Of a stretch of 64,000 nt of DNA, positions 1 through 9,368 are shown in pieces. The notes beneath the pieces were generated by a model that saw only the letters and a list, made by a program, of their open reading frames with translations, ran no database searches and was not told the origin of the DNA. This stretch comes from Bacillus mesophilus (GTDB lineage Bacteria > Bacillota > Bacilli > Bacillales > SA4): contig NZ_JAAIWM010000002.1 of the NCBI RefSeq assembly GCF_011008845.1, positions 310,001-374,000 of the forward strand. Direction: 5' to 3'. The position numbers and the translations under genes are program-made. Each line of letters begins with the position of its first letter. Positions within the stretch are counted from its first letter, which is position 1.

Positions 1-24
1 AAGTAATGCTGCAAAATCGTTGCA

Positions 25-54
25 AAAACCTCGGAGATTATAACTCCGAGGTTT
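25..54. terminator. Bidirectional rho-independent terminator
   Basis: A 12-bp stem (AAAACCTCGGAG paired with CTCCGAGGTTTT) around a short loop. A T-run follows on the minus strand, downstream of the lipoprotein gene ending at 115. Confidence 0.8.
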
Positions 55-114
55 TCCTGTCTGTATTTTCCTAAAGTAGGTAATAGTTAAACTGTGAAAT
101 TGATTTTCACACCA

Positions 115-648
115 TTACTCAATAACCTGAAAATTCTGGTCGACCTTAATTACCACTGGCTCTGTATCTCCCATCAACTCTGAGAAGGTCACATGATATT
201 CTGAGTCCACTTCCTCCACTGACTTTACCCACCAAGTAAGATTTGGATCTAACGTCTGAACTGCTGCGTGAATTCCTTTGGCAACTCTTTGGGCATCTTC
301 ATCTGTATGAACTAAAATCTTAGTAGCAGTTGCTTGGGTTGGAAACGATTCTTGGACAACTCCAGTATGCCAAACCTCAACCTGTGTTCCAACAGAAAGG
401 TCAGACTTTGAAAGTTTCTCACCCTCTGTGGAGACAATATCTGTCTCTTCCGTGATCGTGTAAACTGCCGCGTTAGGCTGTGAACCCTCCGTTTTTTCTG
501 TAACTAGGATGATCTGTTCATTTACTGACATCACATAACCTGTTATATCTTTAACATCATTATTTGTACCGCTAGTGCTATCCTGAGCACAGCTCGCCAA
601 AAACATAAAAAACCCAATCATAAGCCCTATACATGTTCTTTTCATCAT
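115..648 (-). CDS. Predicted lipoprotein, DUF3221-like
   Basis: A 178-residue lipoprotein of unknown role, probably anchored to the outer face of the membrane. The N-terminus has a basic start, a hydrophobic stretch and a lipobox (LASC, Cys20), followed by an acidic, Ser/Thr-rich linker. From about residue 38 the GYV-type beta-rich segment resembles the DUF3221 (YobA-like) domain, judged by pattern only. I chose the ATG at 648 because GAGGTG lies six bases upstream; the GTG three codons earlier overlaps that site. The next gene on the same strand is also exported, but a 60-base gap separates them. Function is not known. Confidence 0.75.
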   Translation of the reverse strand: MMKRTCIGLMIGFFMFLASCAQDSTSGTNNDVKDITGYVMSVNEQIILVTEKTEGSQPNAAVYTITEETDIVSTEGEKLSKSDLSVGTQVEVWHTGVVQESFPTQATATKILVHTDEDAQRVAKGIHAAVQTLDPNLTWWVKSVEEVDSEYHVTFSELMGDTEPVVIKVDQNFQVIE

Positions 649-707
649 ACTTATCACCTCATCATATACGTCGTAGTGACTTCTAAAAACGTTACACTAG
701 CACTAAC

Positions 708-1283
708 TTATATGCTTATTTTTTTATGTAGAAAAATCACTACGAGAATGAAAAGAAGAAATCCCAAAAACACTGTAACAGATAAGTAAGTATCTAGAAG
801 CTTTGCCGTTTCTCTAGTTAACTTATGTAGGAAAGGTTCAGGAATAGGTTCAGCCCTTTTGTCCATGTACACAATATGCTCAATCGTGTCTCCACCTAGT
901 GCTGGTTCAAAACCAAACTCTCCCCTATCGAGATAGATTTCAACTATATCTCCTACGGTAACGTCTACACGTTTCCCACCTTCATATAACTCAGATTGCC
1001 AAACAGGAATGTACGAATAGAAAACTTGTACATATTCTCCTAATGGAGCTACTTCAGGAGAAACTCTTAGGAGTTGCTCCTGTTGAAGAGTCATCACTCT
1101 TATTTGTGAAGGACCAGATGAGTCGCTAAAATCACGATGTAATTCATCCGCTATTACCTTACCAATTAAATGAACAGGAGCATTCTTTTTTATTTCTTCT
1201 ACTTCAACCGGATCAGTTGCACCCCAAACAGTGCTCGTTAACAAGAAAAAGCAGCAAATGAAGATTCCTACTAACCGGAACAT
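708..1283 (-). CDS. Exported protein with C-terminal membrane anchor
   Basis: A 191-residue protein with a cleavable-looking signal peptide (residues 1-22, ending VWGA) and a single hydrophobic helix near residues 163-186 followed by a Lys-containing tail. This places the middle part outside the cell, anchored at the C-terminus. The middle is mostly predicted beta strand, with no cysteines or catalytic motif that I recognise. AAGGAGGTG precedes the ATG with a slightly long gap. It lies downstream of yqjQ but a terminator separates them. I cannot assign a family. Confidence 0.7.
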   Translation of the reverse strand: MFRLVGIFICCFFLLTSTVWGATDPVEVEEIKKNAPVHLIGKVIADELHRDFSDSSGPSQIRVMTLQQEQLLRVSPEVAPLGEYVQVFYSYIPVWQSELYEGGKRVDVTVGDIVEIYLDRGEFGFEPALGGDTIEHIVYMDKRAEPIPEPFLHKLTRETAKLLDTYLSVTVFLGFLLFILVVIFLHKKISI

Positions 1284-1311
1284 ACTCTCAAGACACCTCC
1301 TTTTTTACGAA

Positions 1312-1337
1312 AAAAAAAGCATGAGAAACTCATGCTT
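1312..1337 (-). terminator. Terminator after yqjQ
   Basis: On the minus strand AAGCATGAG and CTCATGCTT pair around a three-base loop and are followed by a run of eight T. It ends the yqjP-yqjQ transcript. Confidence 0.85.
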
Positions 1338-1344
1338 AGGATAG

Positions 1345-2133
1345 TTATTTTTTATAAAAGGCTTTTCCGCCAACCTTTTCTACAAACTCAGGAAACACTT
1401 GCGAAAATTTGCTAGCAGCGTTCATCCAGCCAGGTAAATTGATCTCACGTTTTGGTGTAAACATTGCATCAATTATTTTTTCTGCTACAAAGTCTGGCTC
1501 TAGCATGAAGCGTTCCACACTTTTCTTGTAATTACCAGACTTATCCGCAATATCAAAAAAGCCTGTTGCAATAGGGCCAGGATTCACAGCCGTAACAAAA
1601 ATGTTCGTATCCCTGAGTTCCATACGAAGGCTATTGGTGAATCCTAACACCGCATGCTTAGATGCAGAATAAACGCTAGATTTAGGTGTAGCAATTTTCC
1701 CCGCCTGAGAAGCTACATTAATAATATGACCCTCATTTTGTTCAATCATCGATGGTAGTACCGCTTTCGTGCAGGCGATGAGTCCAAAAACGTTCACTTC
1801 AAACATATCCTTCATTTCTGTTAAATTAATGTCAATGACTTCATCAAATACACCAAACCCTGCATTATTGGCTAACACATGAATAGTACCTGTGTCTTCA
1901 ATAATCGTACGAAAGGTTTGATTCACTTTCTCAAGATCTTGGACATCAAGCTGATAAAACGGACAATGTAGTAGATACTTTTGTTCAATGGTTTGTGAAA
2001 TTTGCTGTAGTTTCTCCACGTTTCGAGCTAGAAGAATTGGTGTTCCACCACTTTCAGCTACCTTAAAGGCTAGGGCTTCTCCCACTCCACTCGAAGCACC
2101 AGTTATCACTACATTCTTACCATTTAATTTCAT
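1345..2133 (-). CDS. yqjQ: Short-chain dehydrogenase/reductase YqjQ
   Basis: A 262-residue classical SDR, an NAD(P)-dependent cytoplasmic oxidoreductase; the substrate is unknown. The cofactor glycine motif (TGASSGVGE) is at residues 11-19, NNAG at 89-92, the catalytic Ser near 142, and the Tyr155-x-x-x-Lys159 pair in YSASK. I chose the ATG at 2133 because GGAG sits five bases upstream, whereas the GTG five codons earlier has no ribosome site. The gene follows yqjP by 17 bases, the same pairing as in B. subtilis, so the two are probably co-transcribed. Confidence 0.9.
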   Translation of the reverse strand: MKLNGKNVVITGASSGVGEALAFKVAESGGTPILLARNVEKLQQISQTIEQKYLLHCPFYQLDVQDLEKVNQTFRTIIEDTGTIHVLANNAGFGVFDEVIDINLTEMKDMFEVNVFGLIACTKAVLPSMIEQNEGHIINVASQAGKIATPKSSVYSASKHAVLGFTNSLRMELRDTNIFVTAVNPGPIATGFFDIADKSGNYKKSVERFMLEPDFVAEKIIDAMFTPKREINLPGWMNAASKFSQVFPEFVEKVGGKAFYKK

Positions 2134-2150
2134 GTAATCTCCACACACCT

Positions 2151-3119
2151 TTATCTTGTTTTAAACACCCATTGTCCATCTACCGTCTCCATCTTAATGT
2201 AATCATCCTCCATTAGATAGTCAAGCTGACCTAATGTTTCAGAAAGTGTTAATACAAGTTCTTTTTTATACACTAATGGAAATAACTTCTGACATACCTG
2301 TAATGCCGTTAGTGGTTCTTCCTTTAACATGTCTACGACTATTTCTGCTCGCTTCTCTTGTTTATGTAAACGTTCTGTTATAAGAGCGCTTGCATTTTCA
2401 ATAACATTCCCGTGACCCGGGTAAACCTTTTTAACTTGCAAATCACGAATGATTCTTAATGATTCATTATATTGTAATAATGTTTTAGGTCGTTCTTCAC
2501 CATCCATTGGCGGTTCTAGTAATGGATTAGAAGAAATATGACCAAGTAAAAGGTCGCCACCAAGTAGCACCCGACTACCTTCATGATAAAGAGCAATATG
2601 ACTTTGAGCATGTCCCGGTGTCTCTAATACGGTCCAACCAGGAAGGCCTGGGATGGTGTCTCCTTCTTTAACCTCATATGAAAGAGATCTTTCGCAGCTA
2701 TATGCTAAAGTCTTTCTTAACTTATTCATCTTCTGTAAAATTATTCCATCTACTCCAAGCTTAGAAAACAAATCATAAAAAAACTGATCATGGTGTTCAA
2801 AAAACGATGAATTCTTCGTAATCCAAGGTTGGTTAAAACGGTGTCCATAAACGGGAAGCTCAGGTGATAAGTAATCAAGCATTCCTACATGATCAGGATG
2901 ATGGTGTGTGATGACAACCTGATCTATATCTTCTGGCGTATAACCAAGCTTAGCCAGTTCATTTTTAAAATGATTCCAAGCCTCTATTGTTTTAACTCCT
3001 GCATCAACCAATGTTAGCTTTTCTGATTTGACTAAGTGTACATTCACATCTCCAACAGGAAACGGAGTTGGTAGTGAAATACAATGTATCTCACAGGGAC
3101 TTGCTAGAACCTCTTGCAT
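2151..3119 (-). CDS. yqjP: Metallo-beta-lactamase fold hydrolase YqjP
   Basis: A 322-residue MBL-fold enzyme. The metal-binding motif H-H-H-P-D-H lies at residues 72-77, followed by a GHAQSH segment and a GGDLLLGH segment that supply further metal ligands. Such proteins hydrolyse thioesters or related bonds at a two-metal centre; the natural substrate is not known. A winged-helix-like C-terminal tail is typical of this subfamily. The start at 3119 is chosen because GGAGGG lies nine bases upstream; 31 earlier in-frame codons have no ribosome site. It is first in the yqjP-yqjQ pair. Confidence 0.88.
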   Translation of the reverse strand: MQEVLASPCEIHCISLPTPFPVGDVNVHLVKSEKLTLVDAGVKTIEAWNHFKNELAKLGYTPEDIDQVVITHHHPDHVGMLDYLSPELPVYGHRFNQPWITKNSSFFEHHDQFFYDLFSKLGVDGIILQKMNKLRKTLAYSCERSLSYEVKEGDTIPGLPGWTVLETPGHAQSHIALYHEGSRVLLGGDLLLGHISSNPLLEPPMDGEERPKTLLQYNESLRIIRDLQVKKVYPGHGNVIENASALITERLHKQEKRAEIVVDMLKEEPLTALQVCQKLFPLVYKKELVLTLSETLGQLDYLMEDDYIKMETVDGQWVFKTR

Positions 3120-3263
3120 ATATAATTCCCTCCAGCTGATTTTAAAACTTAATTCGAACCTGACTATATATACAAGGATAACCCTTCTACGGGTTTTTGT
3201 CATTATTTTCAAATAATTATCGAGGAAATATACTTACTTACAATTAAGCTAATTATACAGGCT

Positions 3264-3821
3264 TTAAACTACAGCTTTTGTTTTCTTGGGAATGATAAAA
3301 TATCCACTAATCAGATAGAGAATCGAACTACTATAGAAAATGATATCAATCGTAAAAAAGTCTGCTAGAAAGCCTGCCGAAATAATGGCAACGGAAGAAA
3401 AAAGTGTTGTCCAAAAGTGATAATTGCCAATCTTTCCACCCCGGTTTGATTGATCTGTATAATTAGCTAGTAGTATTTTTTCTCCGTGTTTTTGAAATGC
3501 CCCAAAAATCCCTAACACAACTTGAATACTGTAGACCTGAATCATAGTTGTCACATGTGGAAAAGTAAGCAAAATCAAAGCCATTCCCCAGCAGTTTATT
3601 AGAAGCAAATAACGATTTTCAATATATACAGATATTTTTCCCAATAAAAGATAGATAAACGCTGAAGATAAACCAAATATTCCATAGGAAAGACCAAAAG
3701 CTGAAAAAGATGACCCCACATTCTTCAAAAAGAGAATGTAAAAAGGAAAAATAAGGCTACTTGCAAAAAACGTCATGCTTTGTGAGAATACTAACAGCCT
3801 TAACCTTTTTTCATCCATCAT
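3264..3821 (-). CDS. Half-length MFS-like membrane protein
   Basis: A 185-residue very hydrophobic protein with about six membrane segments. It looks like one bundle of a Major Facilitator Superfamily carrier, which normally has 12 helices in about 400 residues. No continuation of the second bundle is visible in the 140 bases downstream. Its start overlaps the stop of the upstream FAD oxidoreductase by four bases (ATGA type), so the two are translationally coupled. It is either a natural six-helix protein working with that enzyme or a truncated transporter. Confidence 0.7.
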   Translation of the reverse strand: MMDEKRLRLLVFSQSMTFFASSLIFPFYILFLKNVGSSFSAFGLSYGIFGLSSAFIYLLLGKISVYIENRYLLLINCWGMALILLTFPHVTTMIQVYSIQVVLGIFGAFQKHGEKILLANYTDQSNRGGKIGNYHFWTTLFSSVAIISAGFLADFFTIDIIFYSSSILYLISGYFIIPKKTKAVV

Positions 3822-5263
3822 TTATACTCCTCGTAAAAAAAGTTATAAAATAGTTCGTCTGAGTCATATTTTCTCTTTTGTATAAAGAACTCCTCTGAAC
3901 GGGGATATGCCTCTCTCATTTGGTCCTTTGTTGCATATGGCATATAAGGAAGATAATAGCTTCCACCATGATCCAAGGTAACATCAATCATCTTTTGAAC
4001 GACAGATTGCGTGGCAGCACTTTCTTCCTTAGATAGACCTTGATTAATGAGTAAAACAAGGGCAAACATATCCTTCTTGGCATATGACAAAACGGCTGTT
4101 TCATCCTCTTGTACGTATCGAATCGTGATATTTATTAAGTTCAGATCTTCTTCAGTCAAAACTTCACGCAAATCATCCATATAATCTGCAAATTGTTCAA
4201 TGGGAACAAAATACTCTTGAAGTACATCTGTATCTGATTCATCTTCATATTCTAGGAATTTTGATTCTGATCTCATCACATTATTTCGAGTAACAAGATT
4301 TCCATTTGTCTTTAAAAAATAGCTTTCTTGCATCTCCCAAAGTAAATTCTTTCCCCAATCATAGCTCCTAGATAGTCCTAATAAAAACTTAGTTAACCAG
4401 GTCATCTCATCGCTCTTTAATTCATTATGCTCCTCTAACGCAACACTTGTTTGATCAGCAGCTAACATATAATCTGTAACATACATATCCGTCAAAAAAT
4501 GTTGAGGAGACGTTGAGATTCTAGCTAAATGCATCCTAACCTGCTCATTCTCTAGCACTTCTCTTTTAAAGTAATCTGTATACTGATCGTAATTCATTTC
4601 CTTTGTTTTCGTGGTATAAAGCTCGTCTTCAGTTAGCTGAATTTCTACTTCAAGGATTACACCAAATAAGCCGTAGCCTCCGTTAACTAAATAAAATAAC
4701 TCTTCATTTTCCTCACGACTAACATGTATAATTTGACCATTAGCTTGTAAGAGGCGGAAAGAACGAATGGTATCAATTAAAGACCCATACCTGATATCTC
4801 TACCATGAGCGTTCACACTCATTGAACCACCTACTGTAAAGATATTCTGAGATTGCATGACCTTAACTGCCAATCCATATGGATTTATATACTGTTGAAT
4901 ATCATTCCAGGTGGCTCCACTTTGAACTGTGATTGTTTTTTCATTTACATCAAAATTTAGGATTTTGTTATAGGAAGTCATGTCTAGAACAATAGCATCT
5001 GTGTAGTACGTGTGCCCCCCCATACTATGGCGCTTTCCAGCAATTGAAACCTTAAGTCCCTGTTCTTTCGCATCCTTTACTACTTGCCTAATTGACTCTT
5101 CTTCCTTGCCTTCCAAAATCTTTTGAACCTTAACTGGCATCAAGCCACTGACATCTTCGAACATTGTTGACGAGGTCGGCTCATCTCCTCCTTTGGTTAC
5201 TGAGAAAACAAAGGCAAATCCGTAACTTATCACAAATAACAAGATTAGTATTCTCTTCATCAT
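3818..5263 (-). CDS. FAD-linked oxidase, VAO family, membrane or exported
   Basis: A 481-residue oxidoreductase with a hydrophobic N-terminal helix (residues 3-22) that should export or anchor it. The FAD_binding_4 (VAO/PCMH) fold follows: the FAD-pyrophosphate segment [10 protein letters not shown] is at residues 75-84 and a GSMSVNAHG-type segment comes later. The family oxidises alcohols, sugars or similar substrates with oxygen or another acceptor; the substrate here is unknown. The second ATG, one codon on, has better spacing from GAGGGAG. It overlaps the downstream half-MFS gene by four bases, which suggests a two-gene unit. Confidence 0.82.
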   Translation of the reverse strand: MMKRILILLFVISYGFAFVFSVTKGGDEPTSSTMFEDVSGLMPVKVQKILEGKEEESIRQVVKDAKEQGLKVSIAGKRHSMGGHTYYTDAIVLDMTSYNKILNFDVNEKTITVQSGATWNDIQQYINPYGLAVKVMQSQNIFTVGGSMSVNAHGRDIRYGSLIDTIRSFRLLQANGQIIHVSREENEELFYLVNGGYGLFGVILEVEIQLTEDELYTTKTKEMNYDQYTDYFKREVLENEQVRMHLARISTSPQHFLTDMYVTDYMLAADQTSVALEEHNELKSDEMTWLTKFLLGLSRSYDWGKNLLWEMQESYFLKTNGNLVTRNNVMRSESKFLEYEDESDTDVLQEYFVPIEQFADYMDDLREVLTEEDLNLINITIRYVQEDETAVLSYAKKDMFALVLLINQGLSKEESAATQSVVQKMIDVTLDHGGSYYLPYMPYATKDQMREAYPRSEEFFIQKRKYDSDELFYNFFYEEYK

Positions 5264-5449
5264 GACTCCCTCAAATACGAATTATATATAAATGCATTAT
5301 ACAATTTTTGCTAATTTATTGGTATGATGTTAGGAGATTATCATTCTTCTAAACTTCAACATATTACATTAAAAATTTAAAGAGATTGGTCCCTTGCTTC
5401 CAATCTTTTCTTAGTCTAACTATTGCTATTAATCTAAAGTAGGTGCCGT

Positions 5450-6763
5450 ATGAGTAAACTCAAGCTTGGTTATTTCCATTACGCTTGGATTATTTTAGCG
5501 CTGTCGTTTCTAGCGTTATTATCTGCACAAGGTGTTCGTTTATCATTTGGAGCGTTCATTGAACCTTGGGAGGATGAGTTTTCAACAAGCAGAGGTACCA
5601 TTTCACTGGTTGCATTAATAAGCTATATTGTTTATGGTGTATCACAGCCTTTTATCGGGCGCTTGGTCGATCAATATGGTGTTCGCGTGATATTTTCTTT
5701 TAGCGTTTTATTAATTGGGCTTTCAACTATTGCTACCTTTTTTGCAACTAGCCCATGGCAGTTGATGATTATTTACGGTGTGATTGCTTCCATTGGTTTT
5801 GGTGGAGCCTCGAATGTTGCCGGCTCTGTAGCAATTTCCAACTGGTTTGTGGAGAAGAAGGGGTTTGCGATTGGACTTATGACTGCAGGCTCAGCAGGTG
5901 GACAGCTCGTACTTGTTCCTCTCTCTTTATTTCTCATCACTGTGTTTGGATGGAAACTAACAGTTCTAATACTAGGACTTTTTTTAACTCTAATCGTTTT
6001 TCCATTATTATATATATTTCTACGAACACACCCATCTGAAAAGAAGGTCTCTCCCTTAGGTGGAGAAGTGTCTATAATAGAGAACCCAGCAAAGCCAAAG
6101 CTTTCATCAGCAAAAAAGGTCACTATTTTTATGCTATTGAGAAGAAAAGAATTTCTCTTTCTTCTATTACCCTTTTTTGTTTGTGGAGTTACTACGAGTG
6201 GGTTAATTGATACACACTTAATTCCTTTTGCACAATATTGTGGGATTACACCAGTTGTTGCAGGAGTAGCAGTAAGTTTATTAGCTGGTTTCAATATATT
6301 TGGTACAATATTTTCCGGTTATTTATCTGATCGGTTTAACTGTAAAAATATGCTTGCCTTTTTGTATGGAAGTCGTGCACTTACGGTGGTCATACTGTTA
6401 GTTATGATTTACAATACATCAGCATTCGGTTTTATCTTAAATGAATCGTATCTTCTACTTATATTTGCAATTAGCTTTGGAATGGTTGATTTTGCAACAG
6501 TTGCTCCTACGATTAAACTTGCAACAGAGTACTTTCGTGAACTTTCTGTTGGCGTGATTTTAGGATGGCTTTATTTAAGTCATCAGCTCGGTTCAGCACT
6601 TGGTGCCTATTTACCAGGCCTGCTATTTGACCTAAGTGGAAGCTATACTGATGCCTTTGTTTATTCTATTATTCTACTCGTTGCAGCAGCATGTTTAAGC
6701 TATATGCTGCCAAGCATTCATAAGCTACCTCAGATAAAGAACGAGAATCACTCTATCACTTAA
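5450..6763 (+). CDS. MFS transporter, monocarboxylate/oxalate-formate type
   Basis: A 437-residue carrier with 12 predicted membrane segments and a charged cytoplasmic loop near residues 195-225. The N-terminus (W-x-I-L-A-L-S-F-L followed by the S-x-G-x-F-I-x-P region) and the G-R-x-x-D-x-x-G loop between helices 2 and 3 resemble the OxlT/monocarboxylate branch of MFS. It probably moves a small organic anion; the substrate cannot be read from sequence. The next gene, a phosphatase, starts 14 bases after its stop, so they form an operon. Confidence 0.85.
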   Translation: MSKLKLGYFHYAWIILALSFLALLSAQGVRLSFGAFIEPWEDEFSTSRGTISLVALISYIVYGVSQPFIGRLVDQYGVRVIFSFSVLLIGLSTIATFFATSPWQLMIIYGVIASIGFGGASNVAGSVAISNWFVEKKGFAIGLMTAGSAGGQLVLVPLSLFLITVFGWKLTVLILGLFLTLIVFPLLYIFLRTHPSEKKVSPLGGEVSIIENPAKPKLSSAKKVTIFMLLRRKEFLFLLLPFFVCGVTTSGLIDTHLIPFAQYCGITPVVAGVAVSLLAGFNIFGTIFSGYLSDRFNCKNMLAFLYGSRALTVVILLVMIYNTSAFGFILNESYLLLIFAISFGMVDFATVAPTIKLATEYFRELSVGVILGWLYLSHQLGSALGAYLPGLLFDLSGSYTDAFVYSIILLVAAACLSYMLPSIHKLPQIKNENHSIT

Positions 6764-6777
6764 AAACGGAGGCAGAT

Positions 6778-7566
6778 ATGAACAAAAGTGACATACATCA
6801 TATAAAGTTTGAAACTGTTTATAATTTTAGGGATATTGGCGGGCTAAAAACTAAAGATGGACGATGGATCAAGAAGGGGATATTATTTCGTTCTGATGAT
6901 CTTTCCAGGCTTTCACCTCGGGATTTTGTGCAGCTAGATCAGCTCAACCTTCAGTTCATCTGTGACCTTCGAACACATAATGAACGAAAGTCCAAGCCCG
7001 ATCGCCTACCACAGAATTATGCCAAAAAGATAGTCCACGTTCCTTTTCATGATCCCTCACAGGATTATTCTCGCCTTCAATTTATGAAGCTGTTAATAAA
7101 GGATTCAAAAAGTTTAGACTTTCATAAGTTGATTAAGGACTTTTATTCTAATATGGCAACTCAACGCACAGGTGAAATTAAGGAAGTTTTTACACAATTA
7201 TCATTATCTAATAACAGTCCTGCCTTAATCCACTGCACCGGTGGAAAGGACCGCACAGGCTTTATTGTGGCACTACTTCAATTACTAGTTGGAGTTGAAT
7301 ATGAGTCAGTCATTGAACACTATTTACATTCTAATGACCTAATAGGACCTAGAATGAGAAGGGTTGAGAGGTTTGTTCAGCTTATGAGTCTTTTCCGGGT
7401 AACACCAGAACAAATAAAGCCTCTACTTATTGTTGAACGAGAATATTTGGATGAAGTGTTTCATCATCTTTTTACTCAATATGGTACAATTGAAAACTAT
7501 TTAATTACAGCCTGTGGAGTAGAGAAAAAAACACTTTCCCAACTTAAAAAGCTCATCCTCCCCTAA
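6778..7566 (+). CDS. Tyrosine-protein phosphatase, Y_phosphatase3 type
   Basis: A 262-residue protein with the phosphatase P-loop HCTGGKDRTG (Cys153 nucleophile, Arg159 phosphate binder) and the FRDIGG motif near residue 17 that marks the bacterial Y_phosphatase3 family, related to Mycobacterium PtpB and to lipid phosphatases. It may act on phosphotyrosine or phosphoinositide-like substrates; the true target is unknown. GGAGG lies upstream of the ATG. It is the second gene of a unit with the MFS transporter and is followed at once by a terminator. Confidence 0.85.
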   Translation: MNKSDIHHIKFETVYNFRDIGGLKTKDGRWIKKGILFRSDDLSRLSPRDFVQLDQLNLQFICDLRTHNERKSKPDRLPQNYAKKIVHVPFHDPSQDYSRLQFMKLLIKDSKSLDFHKLIKDFYSNMATQRTGEIKEVFTQLSLSNNSPALIHCTGGKDRTGFIVALLQLLVGVEYESVIEHYLHSNDLIGPRMRRVERFVQLMSLFRVTPEQIKPLLIVEREYLDEVFHHLFTQYGTIENYLITACGVEKKTLSQLKKLILP

Positions 7567-7570
7567 TTTA

Positions 7571-7606
7571 AAACGCAGAGAATCTATGTTCAGATTCTCT
7601 GCGTTT
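7571..7606. terminator. Bidirectional terminator between convergent genes
   Basis: AAACGCAGAGAATC and GATTCTCTGCGTTT form a perfect 14-bp stem with an eight-base loop. It lies between the phosphatase gene and the convergent yqjN. Confidence 0.9.
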
Positions 7607-7618
7607 GTCGTTATTTCT

Positions 7619-9238
7619 CTACTTATTTAATAAAGTGTTGATTGTCTTTGAAATCAAGTCAGGAAACATTCCAAAACTAATCGGCACATGTAGTCTCTCC
7701 GTCCATTGATGAGGATCTTTTCCAAATGGACCAACATTTAATACAGGAACCTGGAGCTTCTCAAGTTCCTTGATTGGAAGGTGATAGCCCTTTTTAAATA
7801 ATGGCATATTGAATAAAAGAGGTTGTAGCTCTTCTCCTGATTCTCTTAGTCCAACAAAGCTCAAATCAGATAGACCGGAAAAATAATGAAGTGATTTAAT
7901 CTTTATGTTGTATTTTTCTTTCGCATAGGCAATGAGTTCTTCTTTAGTTGTTGAAATGACTTCTACATCACTTGATAAAACTGATGGATAATAAGGTGGA
8001 CTATAGAATAAAACAATCATTGGAGAAAGCTCTTTACACAAGATGGCTAGATCTTCTACCATTCTGGTTGAAAACTCTCGGTCATCTTCATCAGTACGAT
8101 TAGCCACTAACTCCATTTGCCTTTTTTTTATTTCCTCTTTTCCATGCTTTTCAACAGCAACTTGTAACAGTTGTTCATATGTAAATATGTTAACCTTCAT
8201 TTTTGTCTCGGAAAAATCCTCAAGCTTACTGTACTGCTCTACATGCCTAGAATAATGTCCTTCGATATTTTCGGCAGCTGTTTTTACCTGTTGAAGTAAT
8301 AGGTCGGTCATCTCCGTTAGGGAGCGTTTCATAAATAATACATTGTATAAGCTAACTGCCGTGTAGGGTATTTTTACGGAGTACTCTTGTTTTAAATCCC
8401 TCTGCATTAAGCTTGTTGGTGGCGGTGTAACTTCACCATCAACAACCTCACAAAAATCAGTGTTGAGTTCAAGTACCCTCGTTACTTCAGATGCCATTAA
8501 ATTAGCATTTAATCCCGAAAACGGTTCTCCCACATGTGTTTCTTTGCCAACGGATAAAAAGCCAGGTAATACCTTCCCAATAGATCCTGTATACATATAA
8601 TAATTTTCATCACCAGGATATTTTGAAAACATCGGTTCAGAGTTAAGACAAGCGACATATTGAAGATCATGTGTATCTGCTAGCTCCACTAATGCAGGGA
8701 CAGCTCCAATCATCCCTGCAGAATTCACCTCTTCATCAGGGACAGATAATAATAAAAGGTTTCCGTCAAATTGACCATTGGCAGCTCGTTCAATCATAGA
8801 CATTTGCAGAGCAAGTCCTGCCTTCATGTCCATTGCCCCTCTACCAAACAGCCAGTCCCCACTTTCAATTTCAGCTTGTACCTCACTTGCGAAGAGATGT
8901 TTATTTTTTTTATATTCCTCAGTCAAGGCTTTAGGATTAAAGGCTAAATCTTTAAAGGTACCATAATCCTCTACCTCAACTACATCGAAATGACTTAATA
9001 ATACAATTGTTTTCTTTACATTAGGTTTTTTAACTAATGCCGTCACAAAGAGGCGTCCATCGTTTATCTCATGTAAGCGTAGATCACCTTGATTTTCTTT
9101 AAAATAGGAAAGCTCCTGTAGCTGTGAATGGATTAATTTAGCCATCTCCACCTCTTGAGCTTTACCCGTTACACTAGGACACCCCACTAATTTAGATAGT
9201 AAAGCTACCAATTGGTCTTTAGATTGCCACTTTAACAT
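7619..9238 (-). CDS. yqjN: M20 family peptidase, RocB-like (YqjN)
   Basis: A 539-residue zinc-dependent amidohydrolase/peptidase, longer than standard M20 enzymes and similar in size to the RocB/YqjN group. Visible metal-site motifs are LLSHFDVVEV (His and Asp), GAMDMKAG (bridging Asp) and PDEEVNS (catalytic and metal Glu). The family removes N-terminal or acyl groups from peptides or amino acid derivatives; YqjN itself has no settled substrate. AAAGGTG precedes the ATG. It is monocistronic, convergent with the phosphatase gene and divergent from namA, as in the B. subtilis yqjM-yqjN region. Confidence 0.88.
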   Translation of the reverse strand: MLKWQSKDQLVALLSKLVGCPSVTGKAQEVEMAKLIHSQLQELSYFKENQGDLRLHEINDGRLFVTALVKKPNVKKTIVLLSHFDVVEVEDYGTFKDLAFNPKALTEEYKKNKHLFASEVQAEIESGDWLFGRGAMDMKAGLALQMSMIERAANGQFDGNLLLLSVPDEEVNSAGMIGAVPALVELADTHDLQYVACLNSEPMFSKYPGDENYYMYTGSIGKVLPGFLSVGKETHVGEPFSGLNANLMASEVTRVLELNTDFCEVVDGEVTPPPTSLMQRDLKQEYSVKIPYTAVSLYNVLFMKRSLTEMTDLLLQQVKTAAENIEGHYSRHVEQYSKLEDFSETKMKVNIFTYEQLLQVAVEKHGKEEIKKRQMELVANRTDEDDREFSTRMVEDLAILCKELSPMIVLFYSPPYYPSVLSSDVEVISTTKEELIAYAKEKYNIKIKSLHYFSGLSDLSFVGLRESGEELQPLLFNMPLFKKGYHLPIKELEKLQVPVLNVGPFGKDPHQWTERLHVPISFGMFPDLISKTINTLLNK

Positions 9239-9321
9239 ATCCTACACCTTTCTCTCGACAAATTTTCAAAATTAGTATACCACTCTTTGTAAGCACTTAA
9301 CTATCTGTTTAAAAATCAGAA

Positions 9322-9330
9322 TGCTATAAT
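9322..9330 (+). promoter_or_regulatory. Extended -10 promoter element of namA
   Basis: TGCTATAAT matches an extended -10 (TGnTATAAT), 38 bases before the namA start. No good -35 is visible at the usual distance, which is common for extended -10 promoters. Confidence 0.55.
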
Positions 9331-9368
9331 TGGTGTTGAAATACAGTTAATTGTAAAGGAGAGCATAT

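Noticed and set aside
3178-3198. Terminator-like AACCC...GGGTT hairpin
   Set aside because: The T-run is on the plus strand, where no gene ends; the stem is only five bases.
5773-6294. 173-residue ORF antisense to the MFS gene
   Set aside because: Shadow frame with unnatural composition (Pro, Thr and Asn-rich); the plus-strand carrier is unambiguous.
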